Shown here in pieces: positions 9,924 to 18,020 of a stretch of DNA of 64,000 nt; within the stretch, counting starts at the first letter, position 1, and each line of letters opens with the position of its first letter. Below the pieces are notes generated by a model. That model saw only the letters and a list, made by a program, of their open reading frames with translations. It ran no database searches and was not told the DNA's origin. Source of the DNA: Pedobacter mucosus (GTDB lineage: Bacteria; Bacteroidota; Bacteroidia; Sphingobacteriales; Sphingobacteriaceae); assembly GCF_022200785.1 (NCBI RefSeq), contig NZ_CP087585.1:4650001-4714000 (forward strand), written 5' to 3'. A program made the translations under genes and the position numbers.

Positions 9924-9972
9924 ATTTAGCTAAAGTATATTGCTTGCTATTTTAATAGCACAATAAATGTTT

Positions 9973-10036
9973 AACCACAAAAGGAACAAAAGAAATCAAA
10001 AGCTTAACGGCTATTTCTTTTGTTCCTTTTGTGGTT
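9973..10036. terminator. Perfect 24-bp inverted repeat after the efflux operon
   Basis: Left arm 9973-9996 and right arm 10013-10036 are exact reverse complements (24/24) around a 16-nt loop. The arms are purine/pyrimidine-biased (AACCACAAAAGGAACAAAAG...). It lies 50 bases past the channel gene stop. It probably ends the operon transcript, although it lacks a clear T-run. Such long perfect arms could also be a dispersed palindromic element. Confidence 0.65.
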
Positions 10037-10059
10037 TGATAGTTTGCGATTAGCATAGC

Positions 10060-10268
10060 CTTAATGATGTTTGACATGGTCATAATGATCTCAGACATAG
10101 TCTTAATGATATTTGCATGGTCTTAATGATCTCAGACATAGCCTTAATGATGTTTGACATAGCTTTAATGATGCCAGACATAGTCTTAATGATGTTTGAC
10201 ATGGTCTTAATGATCTCAGACATAGCTTTAATGATGTTTGACGGGGCCTTAATGATATTGTATACTGC
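10060..10268. repeat. 21-bp minisatellite, ten units
   Basis: Ten units of 21 bp (one of 20 bp) on the pattern CTTAATGATnTnnGACATrGT. Units alternate between 'gtttgacat' and 'ctcagacat' versions, suggesting a 42-bp higher-order repeat. From 10117 they are open in one frame and would encode heptads such as DIALMMF, but the 20-bp unit upstream breaks that frame and there is no sensible protein after the array. I read it as non-coding. Confidence 0.85.
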
Positions 10269-10649
10269 CTTATTTACTTGGAAAGCAAGGTTCGGTTCTA
10301 ATCGGTTTGTTTCGGTCCCGCTTTACCTACGGCCAATTGAAAAAATTGGCCTTCGTGCAATCGGGTTTAGTAAGTTAGGCATAATTTAAAAGTATATTTT
10401 ATAGTTCAACTTGCAAAGCATTACTTCGTTTTTAAACCCGACAGCAGCGGCAGCCCCAATTTTTCATTGGGCTACAGCGAATGGCGGGAAGAAATTTGCC
10501 TAATTTTTACAGAACCTTCCTTTTCAAAAAAAGCACAATAACCATTAACTTATATTAAACACTCAATTTTTAAATTATATCTAATTTTTTCTCCTCAAAT
10601 CCTTATTTTATTTTCTTAAATTGGCAATACAAACTCTAACCAATTTACC
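10269..10649. other. Intergenic region with short palindromes
   Basis: 381 bases without a convincing gene. It contains GGCCAATTGAAAAAATTGGCC-like (10331-10351) and AGCCCCAATTTTTCATTGGGCT-like (10454-10475) hairpins inside a more GC-rich block (10280-10500). The block looks like a dispersed intergenic repeat; similar GC-rich text occurs at 18670-18790. The last 100 bases are AT-rich and should hold the promoter of the OsmC gene. Confidence 0.6.
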
Positions 10650-11126
10650 ATGCCGAAGGATCATTTATATTCAACTACAGTTACATGGACGGGCAATAAA
10701 GGCTCAGGGACAATGGATTACCGTTCTTACGATCGTGATTATTCTATTTCTATTGATGGAAAAGCAGAAATTGCTGGCTCTTCAGATTCTGCATTTCTAG
10801 GCGATAAATCTAAATACAATCCCGAAGATTTATTATTGGCATCCATTTCCAGTTGCCACATGCTTTGGTATTTACACCTTTGCTCAAAAAACGAAATTGT
10901 AGTAATTGATTATAAAGATGAAGCCGTTGGTACCTTGGAAGAACTGGCCGATGGGAGTGGGAAATTTAAAGAAGTAACCTTACATCCTCAGGTGCTAATT
11001 GCCGATAAAGCGCATTTTGAATTAGCAGAATCGCTTCATTTCGAGGCGAATAAAATGTGTTTTATTGCAAATTCGCTGAATTTTCCGATAAAGCATAAAC
11101 CCAATTGTAAAGCGGAAAACACTTAA
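10650..11126 (+). CDS. OsmC/Ohr-family peroxide-detoxifying protein
   Basis: 158 residues with the OsmC fold. The N-terminal β-strands include TVTWTGNKGSGTMDYRSYDR. The first redox Cys lies on the central helix (LLLASISSCHMLWYLHLCSKN) and the second near the C-terminus (EANKMCFIANSLNFP). The family reduces organic hydroperoxides in the cytosol using the Cys pair and a catalytic Arg. This member fits the OsmC-like (YhfA-type) subgroup more than Ohr, but I cannot be exact. A bidirectional terminator at 11139 separates it from the convergent peptidase gene. Confidence 0.85.
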   Translation: MPKDHLYSTTVTWTGNKGSGTMDYRSYDRDYSISIDGKAEIAGSSDSAFLGDKSKYNPEDLLLASISSCHMLWYLHLCSKNEIVVIDYKDEAVGTLEELADGSGKFKEVTLHPQVLIADKAHFELAESLHFEANKMCFIANSLNFPIKHKPNCKAENT

Positions 11127-11138
11127 TAGTTTTTAATT

Positions 11139-11170
11139 AGCAGTTTTCAGTCGGCAAACTGAAAACTGCT
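11139..11170. terminator. Bidirectional terminator
   Basis: A 12-bp perfect stem AGCAGTTTTCAG/CTGAAAACTGCT with an 8-nt loop lies between the convergent OsmC and M1 peptidase genes. Confidence 0.75.
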
Positions 11171-11178
11171 AAATGAAA

Positions 11179-13071
11179 TTAATTTACGCTATAACTATTA
11201 TCTTTTGGAGTCGCATCCACATAAATGCCGTTATCTAGAACAATGGATTTAATTTTATTTGTGGTGCTGATGGTCGTTTTAAATTCTTTTTGATTCACTT
11301 TCCAAACCGCTGGAGTTTTATGAATCCTATCCGTTTTTCCATCTGCATAAGTAACCACAATATCGAAAGGAATTGCAAAACCACCTACATTTTTGATATT
11401 TGCTGTTAATATGGTTTTGTTATTGCTCACTTTGGTTTGCACATTGCTTAAAGCTAAATCAAGGTAGTGGTTAGTGAAAAACCAGTTTTGGAAAAACCAA
11501 TTTAAATCTTGTCCCGAGCCTGCATTCATCGAATTAAAGTAATCCCATGGAATTGGATGTTTGCCATTCCAGTTATTCATGTAGTTATGCAGCGCTTTTT
11601 TAAACAAATCATCGCCAAGCATATCTTTTAATGCCAAATAAGAAAGGGAAGCTTTGCCGTAAGAGTTATTACCATAACCAGCGCCAGAAACCTGATCGGA
11701 CATAGAAATTACAGGTTGATCTTCTTCAGTAGATTTATCGTTGATGTATTGATTAACCCTAAAATTTTTATAAAATTTATCTGCAGCTTCTTTGCCATGC
11801 TCTGCAATGCCGATTAAATATTCGAAGGTAGTTGCCCAACCTTCATCCATATAAGCATAACGGGTTTCGTTAATGCCCATGTAAAAAGGAAAATAGGTAT
11901 GGGCCACTTCGTGATCCTGAACCAATTGAGCAAATACGGGATCGCCAAAATTGGAATCATTTACCATCATTGGGTATTCCATATCTGCAAAACCTTGAAA
12001 AGCAATCGTTTTTGCATATGGATAAGGAATACCTGGCCAATTATTGGAGAACCAAGCCAACGCATTGATATTATATTTAACTGAGTTGATAAAGTCTTTA
12101 CCAGTGGTAGGGTTATAAGCAGCTTGAGCGCTTGCACGGCGGTTCGTTTTGCTATCTACAACTACACTTCCACCATCCCAAACGTAGTGATTGCTTAAAG
12201 CAAAAGTTACATCGGTGATGTGATTTGCCGAAAATTTCCAAGTATTCCAATCTTTTTGAAGCGTTACTTTTCCATCTTTCAATTCCTCTTCGGTTGCAAT
12301 ATGAATCACATCATCGCCTTGCATAGATTTTTTTAAACGGGCAGCAATTTCTGGCTGTAAAACTTCTTCAGGATTTAAAAAGTCGCCTGTGGCATAAACC
12401 ACATAGTTTTTAGGCGCTGTAACCGAAAAAACGTAATCATTAAAATCATTGTAAAATTCGGCTCTATCGGTGTGCGGAATTCTATCCCAACCATTATAAT
12501 CATCGTAAACAGAAATTCGCGGATAACTGTAAGCAACAAAAAATGAGTTCGGGTCAATTTGCCCTTCTCGACCACTTTCTTTCGACAATGGATAATCCCA
12601 TTCTATGTTAACGGTGATTTTTGATTTTGGCGCTAAAGGTTTTTTCAATTTTACATTGCCAACCGTTCCCCAATTTTTAGTTTCCACATTATAGGTTTCT
12701 CCATCTACAGAAAACGAAGTAATATTTAAACCCGAAGTCAAAAAATCTTCACTAACGGTTCCACCTCGTGGCGATGCTGGCTTGTGTAAATTATTTACAA
12801 AACGAATGGCTAAACTTTTTAAAGTATCAGTGCTATTGTTGCTATATAAAATTTGTTCTTGTCCGCTAACGATTTTAGTTTGGGCATCTACTTTAAGATT
12901 CATATTATATTTACCATGATTTTGCAAGTACTTCGGACCTGGTTTTCCATCCATTGCCCGTGTGCCATTTGTGTATGCCGCTATAATATTTCTAGGCATA
13001 TATAATTCTTGTGCTGAGGCAAAATGGCTGCTCAAACATATTAAAAGGACTAGTGAAAATAGTTTTTTCAT
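11179..13071 (-). CDS. Secreted M1-family zinc metallopeptidase
   Basis: 630 residues with a signal peptide (MKKLFSLVLLICLSSHFASA). The zinc site HEVAH lies near residue 388, followed 18 residues later by the third ligand in MDEGW, the HExxH-x18-E signature of M1 (gluzincin) peptidases. The exopeptidase motif region reads GFADMEYPMMV rather than GAMEN, as is common in Bacteroidota members. A C-terminal β-domain follows the catalytic domain. It probably trims peptides in the periplasm or outside the cell. Monocistronic, convergent with the OsmC gene. Confidence 0.92.
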   Translation of the reverse strand: MKKLFSLVLLICLSSHFASAQELYMPRNIIAAYTNGTRAMDGKPGPKYLQNHGKYNMNLKVDAQTKIVSGQEQILYSNNSTDTLKSLAIRFVNNLHKPASPRGGTVSEDFLTSGLNITSFSVDGETYNVETKNWGTVGNVKLKKPLAPKSKITVNIEWDYPLSKESGREGQIDPNSFFVAYSYPRISVYDDYNGWDRIPHTDRAEFYNDFNDYVFSVTAPKNYVVYATGDFLNPEEVLQPEIAARLKKSMQGDDVIHIATEEELKDGKVTLQKDWNTWKFSANHITDVTFALSNHYVWDGGSVVVDSKTNRRASAQAAYNPTTGKDFINSVKYNINALAWFSNNWPGIPYPYAKTIAFQGFADMEYPMMVNDSNFGDPVFAQLVQDHEVAHTYFPFYMGINETRYAYMDEGWATTFEYLIGIAEHGKEAADKFYKNFRVNQYINDKSTEEDQPVISMSDQVSGAGYGNNSYGKASLSYLALKDMLGDDLFKKALHNYMNNWNGKHPIPWDYFNSMNAGSGQDLNWFFQNWFFTNHYLDLALSNVQTKVSNNKTILTANIKNVGGFAIPFDIVVTYADGKTDRIHKTPAVWKVNQKEFKTTISTTNKIKSIVLDNGIYVDATPKDNSYSVN

Positions 13072-13407
13072 TTCTTGTGAATAATTTTGGCTAAAAGTAA
13101 AAATTATGATGGAAGGAAAGAATTATTGAATGTTTAATTGATGTAATTGAACGAGTAAGGCAAATTTTACTTCAGTTAAAATGTTTAATCACCATTGATT
13201 TTAAAATTCAAAAAATTAAACCATCTTGGTTTAGGTTTATACCTTAAATAGGGCTTTAAACCCAATAATCGCAAAAATCCTGAGTATTTATTTGGTTTTG
13301 TAATTTCCACAATTTATCTTCGTTATAATTGAAGCAAGACTATGTAGTAAAACCAACTATATAGTCTTGTTTGTTTTTTACAGTGTTTGAATTAAATTAA
13401 CAGAGCA
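13072..13407. other. Divergent intergenic region before greA
   Basis: 336 AT-rich bases between the divergent M1 peptidase and greA. It must hold both promoters. I see no repeat, hairpin or ORF worth calling. Confidence 0.6.
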
Positions 13408-13881
13408 ATGACAGACGTAACCTACTATACCGAAGAGGGTTTAGAAAAATTAAGAGCGGAAGTGAAATACTTAACAACCACTGGTCGTCAGCTAATATCT
13501 AAAGCAATTGCAGAGGCGAGAGATAAAGGGGATTTATCAGAAAACGCTGAATATGATGCGGCGAAAGAGGCGCAAGGTTTACATGAAGCAAAAATCTCTA
13601 AACTAAAAAATACATTGGCAAATGCACGCTTAATTGATGAATCTAAAATGGATTTAACTAAAGTGCTTGCCTTATCTATAGTTAAAATTAAAAATGTTAA
13701 AAACGGCGCAACCATGACCTACCAATTGGTAGCCGAAACAGAAGCAGATTTAAAAACTGGAAAAATTTCTGTTAAATCGCCAATTGCACAAGGTTTATTG
13801 GGAAAATCTGTTGGTGAATTCGCCGAAATTGAAGTGCCTGCAGGTAAAATGCAGTTTGAAGTTTTAGAAATATCAAGGTAG
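13408..13881 (+). CDS. greA: Transcription elongation factor GreA
   Basis: 157 residues, the normal length. The N-terminal antiparallel coiled coil has the acidic tip GDLSENAEYDAAKEAQ, which enters the RNA polymerase secondary channel and stimulates cleavage of backtracked RNA. The C-terminal FKBP-like domain includes SPIAQGLLGKSVGE. The start at 13408 gives MTDVTYYTEEGLEKL, a standard GreA beginning. A HIT protein gene follows 100 bases downstream. Confidence 0.96.
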   Translation: MTDVTYYTEEGLEKLRAEVKYLTTTGRQLISKAIAEARDKGDLSENAEYDAAKEAQGLHEAKISKLKNTLANARLIDESKMDLTKVLALSIVKIKNVKNGATMTYQLVAETEADLKTGKISVKSPIAQGLLGKSVGEFAEIEVPAGKMQFEVLEISR

Positions 13882-13981
13882 TTGTGTGTTGCCAGTTATG
13901 GGTTACAAGCCCAGTATCCATAACCTACAATAGGTAATAAGCCAAAACCTGTAACTCTTAACCCGTAACCGAATAACCTTT

Positions 13982-14380
13982 ATGACTATATTTTCAAAAA
14001 TTGTTGCCGGAGAAATAAATGCACATATTGTTGCAGAAACTGTAGAATATTTGGCTTTTTTAGATATTCAACCACTTGCTATGGGTCATGTATTGGTTAT
14101 TCCTAAAATCGAAACAGATTATATTTTCGATATGGAAGAAGATCATTACGTAGGGTTATGGATGTTTGCCAAAATAGTAGCCAAGGGTGTTAAAATTGCA
14201 TTTCCTTGTGTAAAGGTTGGTGTATCAGTAATTGGATTGGAAGTTCCGCATGCTCATATTCATTTAATTCCGATGAATAATGTGAGCGATATGAATTTTA
14301 GCAAAGAGAAATTGAAACCAACTGAAGAAGAGTTGGCTGATGCTGCTGAAAAGATTAGACAAGCGCTTTTAGAGGAATAA
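13982..14380 (+). CDS. HIT-family nucleotide-binding protein
   Basis: 132 residues. The histidine triad HAHIHLIP lies near residue 97 and the N-terminal IFSKIVAGEINAHIVAET matches the HINT/HIT subgroup. These proteins hydrolyse nucleoside phosphoramidates or similar AMP conjugates through a nucleotidyl-His intermediate. It is complete. Its place after greA is common in this phylum. The 100-base spacer contains near-repeated text ('gggttac... cataacc... taacccgtaacc') of no evident function. Confidence 0.92.
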   Translation: MTIFSKIVAGEINAHIVAETVEYLAFLDIQPLAMGHVLVIPKIETDYIFDMEEDHYVGLWMFAKIVAKGVKIAFPCVKVGVSVIGLEVPHAHIHLIPMNNVSDMNFSKEKLKPTEEELADAAEKIRQALLEE

Positions 14381-14420
14381 ATAAGTCTGATTGATTAAAT
14401 CGGTCTTTCTTAGATAAGCT

Positions 14421-14663
14421 TTAACGATCCTTCTTATAAGACTTACCTATATTTAGTGCAATCTTCGTCGCAAATAAAAATGCAGAAACTGTTACGATTA
14501 AAGACAAAAGTAATGTCCACAATGTAGGATTATACCTAAACCCAAAAACAAAAGGTGACGTATGTTTAATCAAACTACTAGCTTCCACAGCAGAATGTCC
14601 TGCACCAAGCATTGCAATCAGGAATAGAAAAAATAGTTTAAAAAATTCGGTAACAATGTTCAT
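14421..14663 (-). CDS. Small two-span membrane protein of unknown function
   Basis: 80 residues with two hydrophobic segments: FFKLFFLFLIAMLGAG (~7-22) and LWTLLLSLIVTVSAFLFATKIAL (~48-70). The tail is basic (GKSYKKDR). It begins 23 bases after the pirin stop on the same strand, so the two are probably co-transcribed. I do not recognise a family. The coherent membrane topology and operon position support a real gene. Confidence 0.6.
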   Translation of the reverse strand: MNIVTEFFKLFFLFLIAMLGAGHSAVEASSLIKHTSPFVFGFRYNPTLWTLLLSLIVTVSAFLFATKIALNIGKSYKKDR

Positions 14664-14686
14664 TCCTTTATCTGTTTTAGGAGAAT

Positions 14687-15577
14687 TTACTTTTTAATAT
14701 ATGGATTTTGATTTGGTAATGGGACGAAGTCAGTTTCACCAGGAACAGGTTTAAACTTCTGATCTAGCCAGTTTTGCTTAGCTTTTTCTATTAAATCCTT
14801 ATCGGATGATACAAAGTTCCAATAAATAAAACGCTCCTCAGTAAAAGGCTCACCGCCAAAAATATAAATGGTGGTATTTTCGTGCATAGTAAACTCACAA
14901 AGCTTTGCATCATTTGCAATGAGAATTAACCGTGGTTCGAACAGATGGCCATCACTTTCTATACCACCTTCTAAAATGTATAAGGCACTTTCGCCAAATA
15001 AATATTCACCAATATTAATTTTTTGGCGATCAGTGCTTTTTAATTCTAAAAAATAAAGCGGACTATAAACGGGAACTGGAGATTTATAGCCAAAAGCTTC
15101 GCCCGCGATTAATTTAAAATCAATACCGTTTTGTTGCCAAGCAGGAATGTCAGTTGCTTCCACATGAAAAAATTCGGGGTCCATTTGCTCCAAATTTTTG
15201 GGCAAGGCAACCCAAATCTGTAAGCCATGAAGCATTTTATCGGTATGGCGAAGATATTCTGGCGTTCTTTCAGAATGCACAATTCCGCTACCAGATGTCA
15301 TCCAGTTAACTTGTCCAGGCTTAATTACCACATCAGATCCAAGACTATCTTTATGTGTAATTTCTCCTTCGAAAAGGAAAGTTAATGTTGATAAACCTAT
15401 ATGTGGATGAGGTGGAACATCAAGGTTTTCATGATCATTCATTGCCGCTGGCCCCATGTGATCGATAAAAGAAAATGGACCAACCATTCGTTTATCTCTG
15501 AAGGGCAAAAGTCTGCCAACCATGAAGTTTCCGATGTTTGCGGGTCTTTCTTCAATGATGAGTTTGATATTCGACAT
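14687..15577 (-). CDS. Pirin-family bicupin protein
   Basis: 296 residues. The N-terminal cupin carries the metal-binding residues: HPHIGLSTLTFLFEG (two His), then HKDSLG and SGSGIVHSERTPE (His and Glu). The C-terminal cupin (~170-290) is degenerate, as in other pirins. Some pirins are quercetin dioxygenases or redox-sensing regulators; which applies here cannot be told. The small membrane gene at 14421 follows in the same direction. Confidence 0.9.
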   Translation of the reverse strand: MSNIKLIIEERPANIGNFMVGRLLPFRDKRMVGPFSFIDHMGPAAMNDHENLDVPPHPHIGLSTLTFLFEGEITHKDSLGSDVVIKPGQVNWMTSGSGIVHSERTPEYLRHTDKMLHGLQIWVALPKNLEQMDPEFFHVEATDIPAWQQNGIDFKLIAGEAFGYKSPVPVYSPLYFLELKSTDRQKINIGEYLFGESALYILEGGIESDGHLFEPRLILIANDAKLCEFTMHENTTIYIFGGEPFTEERFIYWNFVSSDKDLIEKAKQNWLDQKFKPVPGETDFVPLPNQNPYIKK

Positions 15578-15624
15578 GTTGCTGGGGTTATTTAATAGGG
15601 CAAATTAAGGAAAATCTCTCAAAA

Positions 15625-15691
15625 ATTCGTCATTGCGAGGTACGAAGCAATCCTAACGATATAGATTGCTTCATGCCTCGCAATGACGAAT
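15625..15691. repeat. REP-like inverted repeat
   Basis: Left arm ATTCGTCATTGCGAGG...GAAGCAATC (15625-15651) pairs with GATTGCTTC...CCTCGCAATGACGAAT (15664-15691). GTCATTGCGAGG palindromes are a widespread class of intergenic repeat. Confidence 0.8.
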
Positions 15692-15767
15692 TGCCCAAAA
15701 AGGGCGTCCTTTCGAGATGTCCTTGATAATATTATACGAACTTATAAAAAGCCATCCACGAACGTTC

Positions 15768-15844
15768 GTCATCCTGAACTTGTTTCAGGATCTAAATAGC
15801 ATAAACGAAAAGAATGAAAGATGCTGAACTAAATTCAGCATGAC
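15768..15844. repeat. REPIN-like element, copy A
   Basis: It begins GTCATCCTGAAC and ends TTCAGCATGAC. The ends are inverted repeats (one mismatch) and each half folds on itself. Confidence 0.65.
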
Positions 15845-15925
15845 GACCGTAAAAACTATGGTTCATAGAAAGCTTATTATCGCCTTAAGTACCAAACAAA
15901 AAAGGCATCTTTTCGAGATGCCTTT
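15777..15925. repeat. Direct duplication, copy 1 (with 16089-16223)
   Basis: Shares the run from AACTTGTTTCAGGAT through TTCAGCATGACGACCGTAAA and CATAGAAAGCTTAT to the AAAGGCAT...ATGCCTTT hairpin with 16089-16223, at roughly 90% identity with small indels. It overlaps REPIN-like copy A. Confidence 0.8.
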
Positions 15926-16079
15926 GATCTATTTTATATAGTATTACCATATAAGTAATGTAAGGAAATATAAGAGCTGGGCTTATATGATTCTTCAATG
16001 TCTTATATGGTAAAAAATTCTTCATTAAATGTTGAAGTATTATAATTAAACACAAGGATTATTAATGATTTTTAACGCT

Positions 16080-16141
16080 GTCATTGGTAACTTGTTTCAG
16101 GATTCAATAGAATGAAGATGCTAAATTAAATTCAGCATGAC
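16080..16141. repeat. REPIN-like element, copy B (degenerate)
   Basis: Starts GTCATTGGTAACTTG and ends TTCAGCATGAC, a decayed relative of copy A. Confidence 0.55.
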
Positions 16142-16223
16142 GACCGTAAAAACTATAGTTCATAGAAAGCTTATCATCGCCTGAAGTGCCAAACAAAAAA
16201 GGCATTCCTTTCGAAATGCCTTT
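16089..16223. repeat. Direct duplication, copy 2
   Basis: Second copy of the unit at 15777-15925. Its final hairpin (GGCATTCC...GAAATGCC) lies just beyond the oxidoreductase stop and may end that transcript. Confidence 0.8.
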
Positions 16224-16245
16224 AAAAACTTATTTGCAATGAATA

Positions 16246-17346
16246 TTATACCAACTCCATCAAAGCTTCTTTACTGAAACCTTTCAATTGATCCATTTGG
16301 TTGTTTTTGATTTTTTCAACCCAATTTGGATCAGCTAAAAGTGGTCTGCCTACAGCGATAAGATCGAAATCTCCGCGATCCATTCTGCGTACCAGTTCAT
16401 CTAAAGATGTTGGTTCAGAACTTTGGCCTGCAAAAGCCCCAAAAAAATCTCCTGTTAAGCCAACAGATCCAACAGAAATTGTTGCTTTTCCAGTTAATTT
16501 TTTAGCCCAACCTGCGAAGTTTAAGTCAGAGCTTTCAAATTCTGGTTCCCAGAAACGACGTTGCGAACAATGGAAAATATCTATTCCAGCATCAGCCAAT
16601 GGCGTTAACCATTGTTCCATTTCTTGCTCATTTTTTGCCATTTTGAAATCGTAGGCAGCCGGTTTAAATTGCGATAAACGAATTATTAAAGCGAAATCTT
16701 CTCCAACTCTTTTACGAACTTCCTTAATTACCTCAACCCCAAAACGTGTACGTTCTGCTAGAGTTTTTCCACCATAAATATCAATACGGTTATTAGTTCC
16801 TTCCCAAAAAAACTGGTCAATTAAGTATTGGTGAGCACCATGTAGCTCAACAGTATCAAAGCCTAAAGCCTTTGCATCTGCAGCAGCTTGTCCGAAAGCG
16901 GCAATAGTATCAGCAATGGCAGAATCTGTCATGGCTACTCCATTCTCAAATCCTGGTCTTTGTAAAGCAGATGGACCTTCAAAAGGTGTATTTGGCAACC
17001 AGCCCGAAGCATGATTATCCATAACGCCTTGATGCCAAATTTGTGGACCCATTTGCGAACCAGCTTGGTGAACACTATTGATTACGTTTTTCCATCCGTC
17101 CAAGGCTTTTTCTCCATAGAAATGAGGAATGTTTGGATCATTAGATGATGATGGTCTATCGATAACGGTTCCTTCTGATAAAATTAAACCAACTTCCCCC
17201 TGTGCTCTTTTGGTGTAATATTCAGCAACATTTGCAGTTGGCACACCATCAGGAGAAAATGACCGCGTCATTGGAGCCATTACAATTCTATTTTTGATAT
17301 TTAGCGATTTTAAGCTAAATGGTTTGAACAAACTATCTGTATTCAT
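16246..17346 (-). CDS. Old Yellow Enzyme family NADH:flavin oxidoreductase
   Basis: 366 residues forming a single FMN-binding TIM barrel. N-terminal FKPFSLKSLNIKNRIVMAPMTR and catalytic ELHGAHQYLIDQFFW (His pair that binds the substrate carbonyl) are typical, as is the FMN-phosphate loop DFDLIAVGRPLLADPNW. The family reduces activated C=C bonds in enones and similar electrophiles. It starts 10 bases after an ArsR-type regulator, so the pair is an operon and the reductase is probably induced by an electrophile or thiol-reactive signal. Confidence 0.93.
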   Translation of the reverse strand: MNTDSLFKPFSLKSLNIKNRIVMAPMTRSFSPDGVPTANVAEYYTKRAQGEVGLILSEGTVIDRPSSSNDPNIPHFYGEKALDGWKNVINSVHQAGSQMGPQIWHQGVMDNHASGWLPNTPFEGPSALQRPGFENGVAMTDSAIADTIAAFGQAAADAKALGFDTVELHGAHQYLIDQFFWEGTNNRIDIYGGKTLAERTRFGVEVIKEVRKRVGEDFALIIRLSQFKPAAYDFKMAKNEQEMEQWLTPLADAGIDIFHCSQRRFWEPEFESSDLNFAGWAKKLTGKATISVGSVGLTGDFFGAFAGQSSEPTSLDELVRRMDRGDFDLIAVGRPLLADPNWVEKIKNNQMDQLKGFSKEALMELV

Positions 17347-17356
17347 TATTTTAAAT

Positions 17357-17659
17357 TTATATTTCGGAATTGATTATTTGAGTTAATTTTTCAAGGCCTT
17401 CCGCATTGCGTTTGTAGTAAGTCCATTGCCCAACCCGCGTAGATGAAATTAAATCAGCACGCTGTAAAATGGCAAGATACTCGGAAATGGTACTTTGAGA
17501 TAAACCACTTTTAGTTTGAATTTGCCCAACGCAAACACCAACCTCTTCAAAATCTGCATGCTCCTGACTCGGAAAATTTTCTGCAGGATTTTTTAGCCAG
17601 TTTAATATTTGTAAACGGGTTTTGTTCGAAAGTGCTTTGAATATTTCTACCTGATCCAT
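17357..17659 (-). CDS. ArsR-family transcriptional regulator
   Basis: 100 residues from the ATG at 17659. A longer in-frame start at 17695 lies upstream of a perfect -7 box (17664-17671), so the shorter start is preferred. The winged helix-turn-helix includes FKALSNKTRLQILNWL and SGLSQSTISEYLAILQRADL. A Cys in VGVCVGQIQT lies just before the recognition helix, a place where redox-sensing members keep a reactive Cys. It probably regulates itself and the OYE gene downstream. Confidence 0.88.
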   Translation of the reverse strand: MDQVEIFKALSNKTRLQILNWLKNPAENFPSQEHADFEEVGVCVGQIQTKSGLSQSTISEYLAILQRADLISSTRVGQWTYYKRNAEGLEKLTQIINSEI

Positions 17660-17663
17660 TGCA

Positions 17664-17671
17664 CAAAGATA
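17664..17671 (-). promoter_or_regulatory. -7 box of the ArsR/OYE operon
   Basis: Minus strand TATCTTTG, an exact TAnnTTTG, 4 bases upstream of the chosen ATG. The transcript would be nearly leaderless. Confidence 0.6.
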
Positions 17672-17917
17672 TATCGACTTTTCCCGATATGCCAATTATA
17701 AAGTGCAATATTACAATGATGTGTGTTATTCCTAATTTGATTAATGATAAGGAAAGTGATGTAGAAAGTTTAAGCATGAATTTATTTCTCGGCGATCTTT
17801 GGTATAAACTAGCACAAAAAGAAATATTGCTGATCATTCACCCAACTTTGTATTCATTGCGAATTTCTTGGCGAGCTTGCGGTTAAATAAAACCGTCCAA
17901 AATTTTTCAAAAAAAGA

Positions 17918-17948
17918 ACGGGGATAAATCATACCGACCTATCCCCGT
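17918..17948 (-). terminator. Terminator of the H1-like gene
   Basis: Stem ACGGGGATA/TATCCCCGT with a 13-nt loop, preceded on the plus strand by an A-run (17906-17916), which is a T-run for minus-strand transcription. Confidence 0.7.
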
Positions 17949-18020
17949 CATCTAAATTAACGCTCTCGTATATATAAACAACCGAAAAGTTGTTTTAGTA
18001 TATGCGAATGAAAATATTTT

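Larger units (their letters stand above)
15578..16245. other. Repeat-rich intergenic region
   Basis: 668 bases with no gene. It holds a REP-like inverted repeat (15625-15691), two REPIN-like elements (15768-15844 and 16080-16141) and a ~140-bp direct duplication (15777-15925 with 16089-16223). Each duplicate ends in a hairpin with the stem AAGGCAT...ATGCCTT that could terminate transcription. Confidence 0.8.
17660..18020. other. Intergenic region between ArsR and the H1-like gene
   Basis: 361 bases. It holds the ArsR promoter at its left end and a hairpin at 17918-17948. A 75-codon plus-strand frame across 17659-17886 runs antisense to the regulator start and has no protein-like features; I leave it out. 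Confidence 0.6.

Noticed and set aside
10117..10389. 90-codon ORF over the minisatellite
   Set aside because: The first half is pure repeat and the rest lacks protein-like composition; a 20-bp repeat unit just upstream breaks the frame.
13882..13981. Repeated 'gtaaccc/gggttac' words between greA and the HIT gene
   Set aside because: Too short and irregular for a defined repeat or structured RNA; no stable hairpin.
17659..17886. 75-codon plus-strand ORF
   Set aside because: It starts antisense to the ArsR gene start, has no promoter of its own and no recognisable features.
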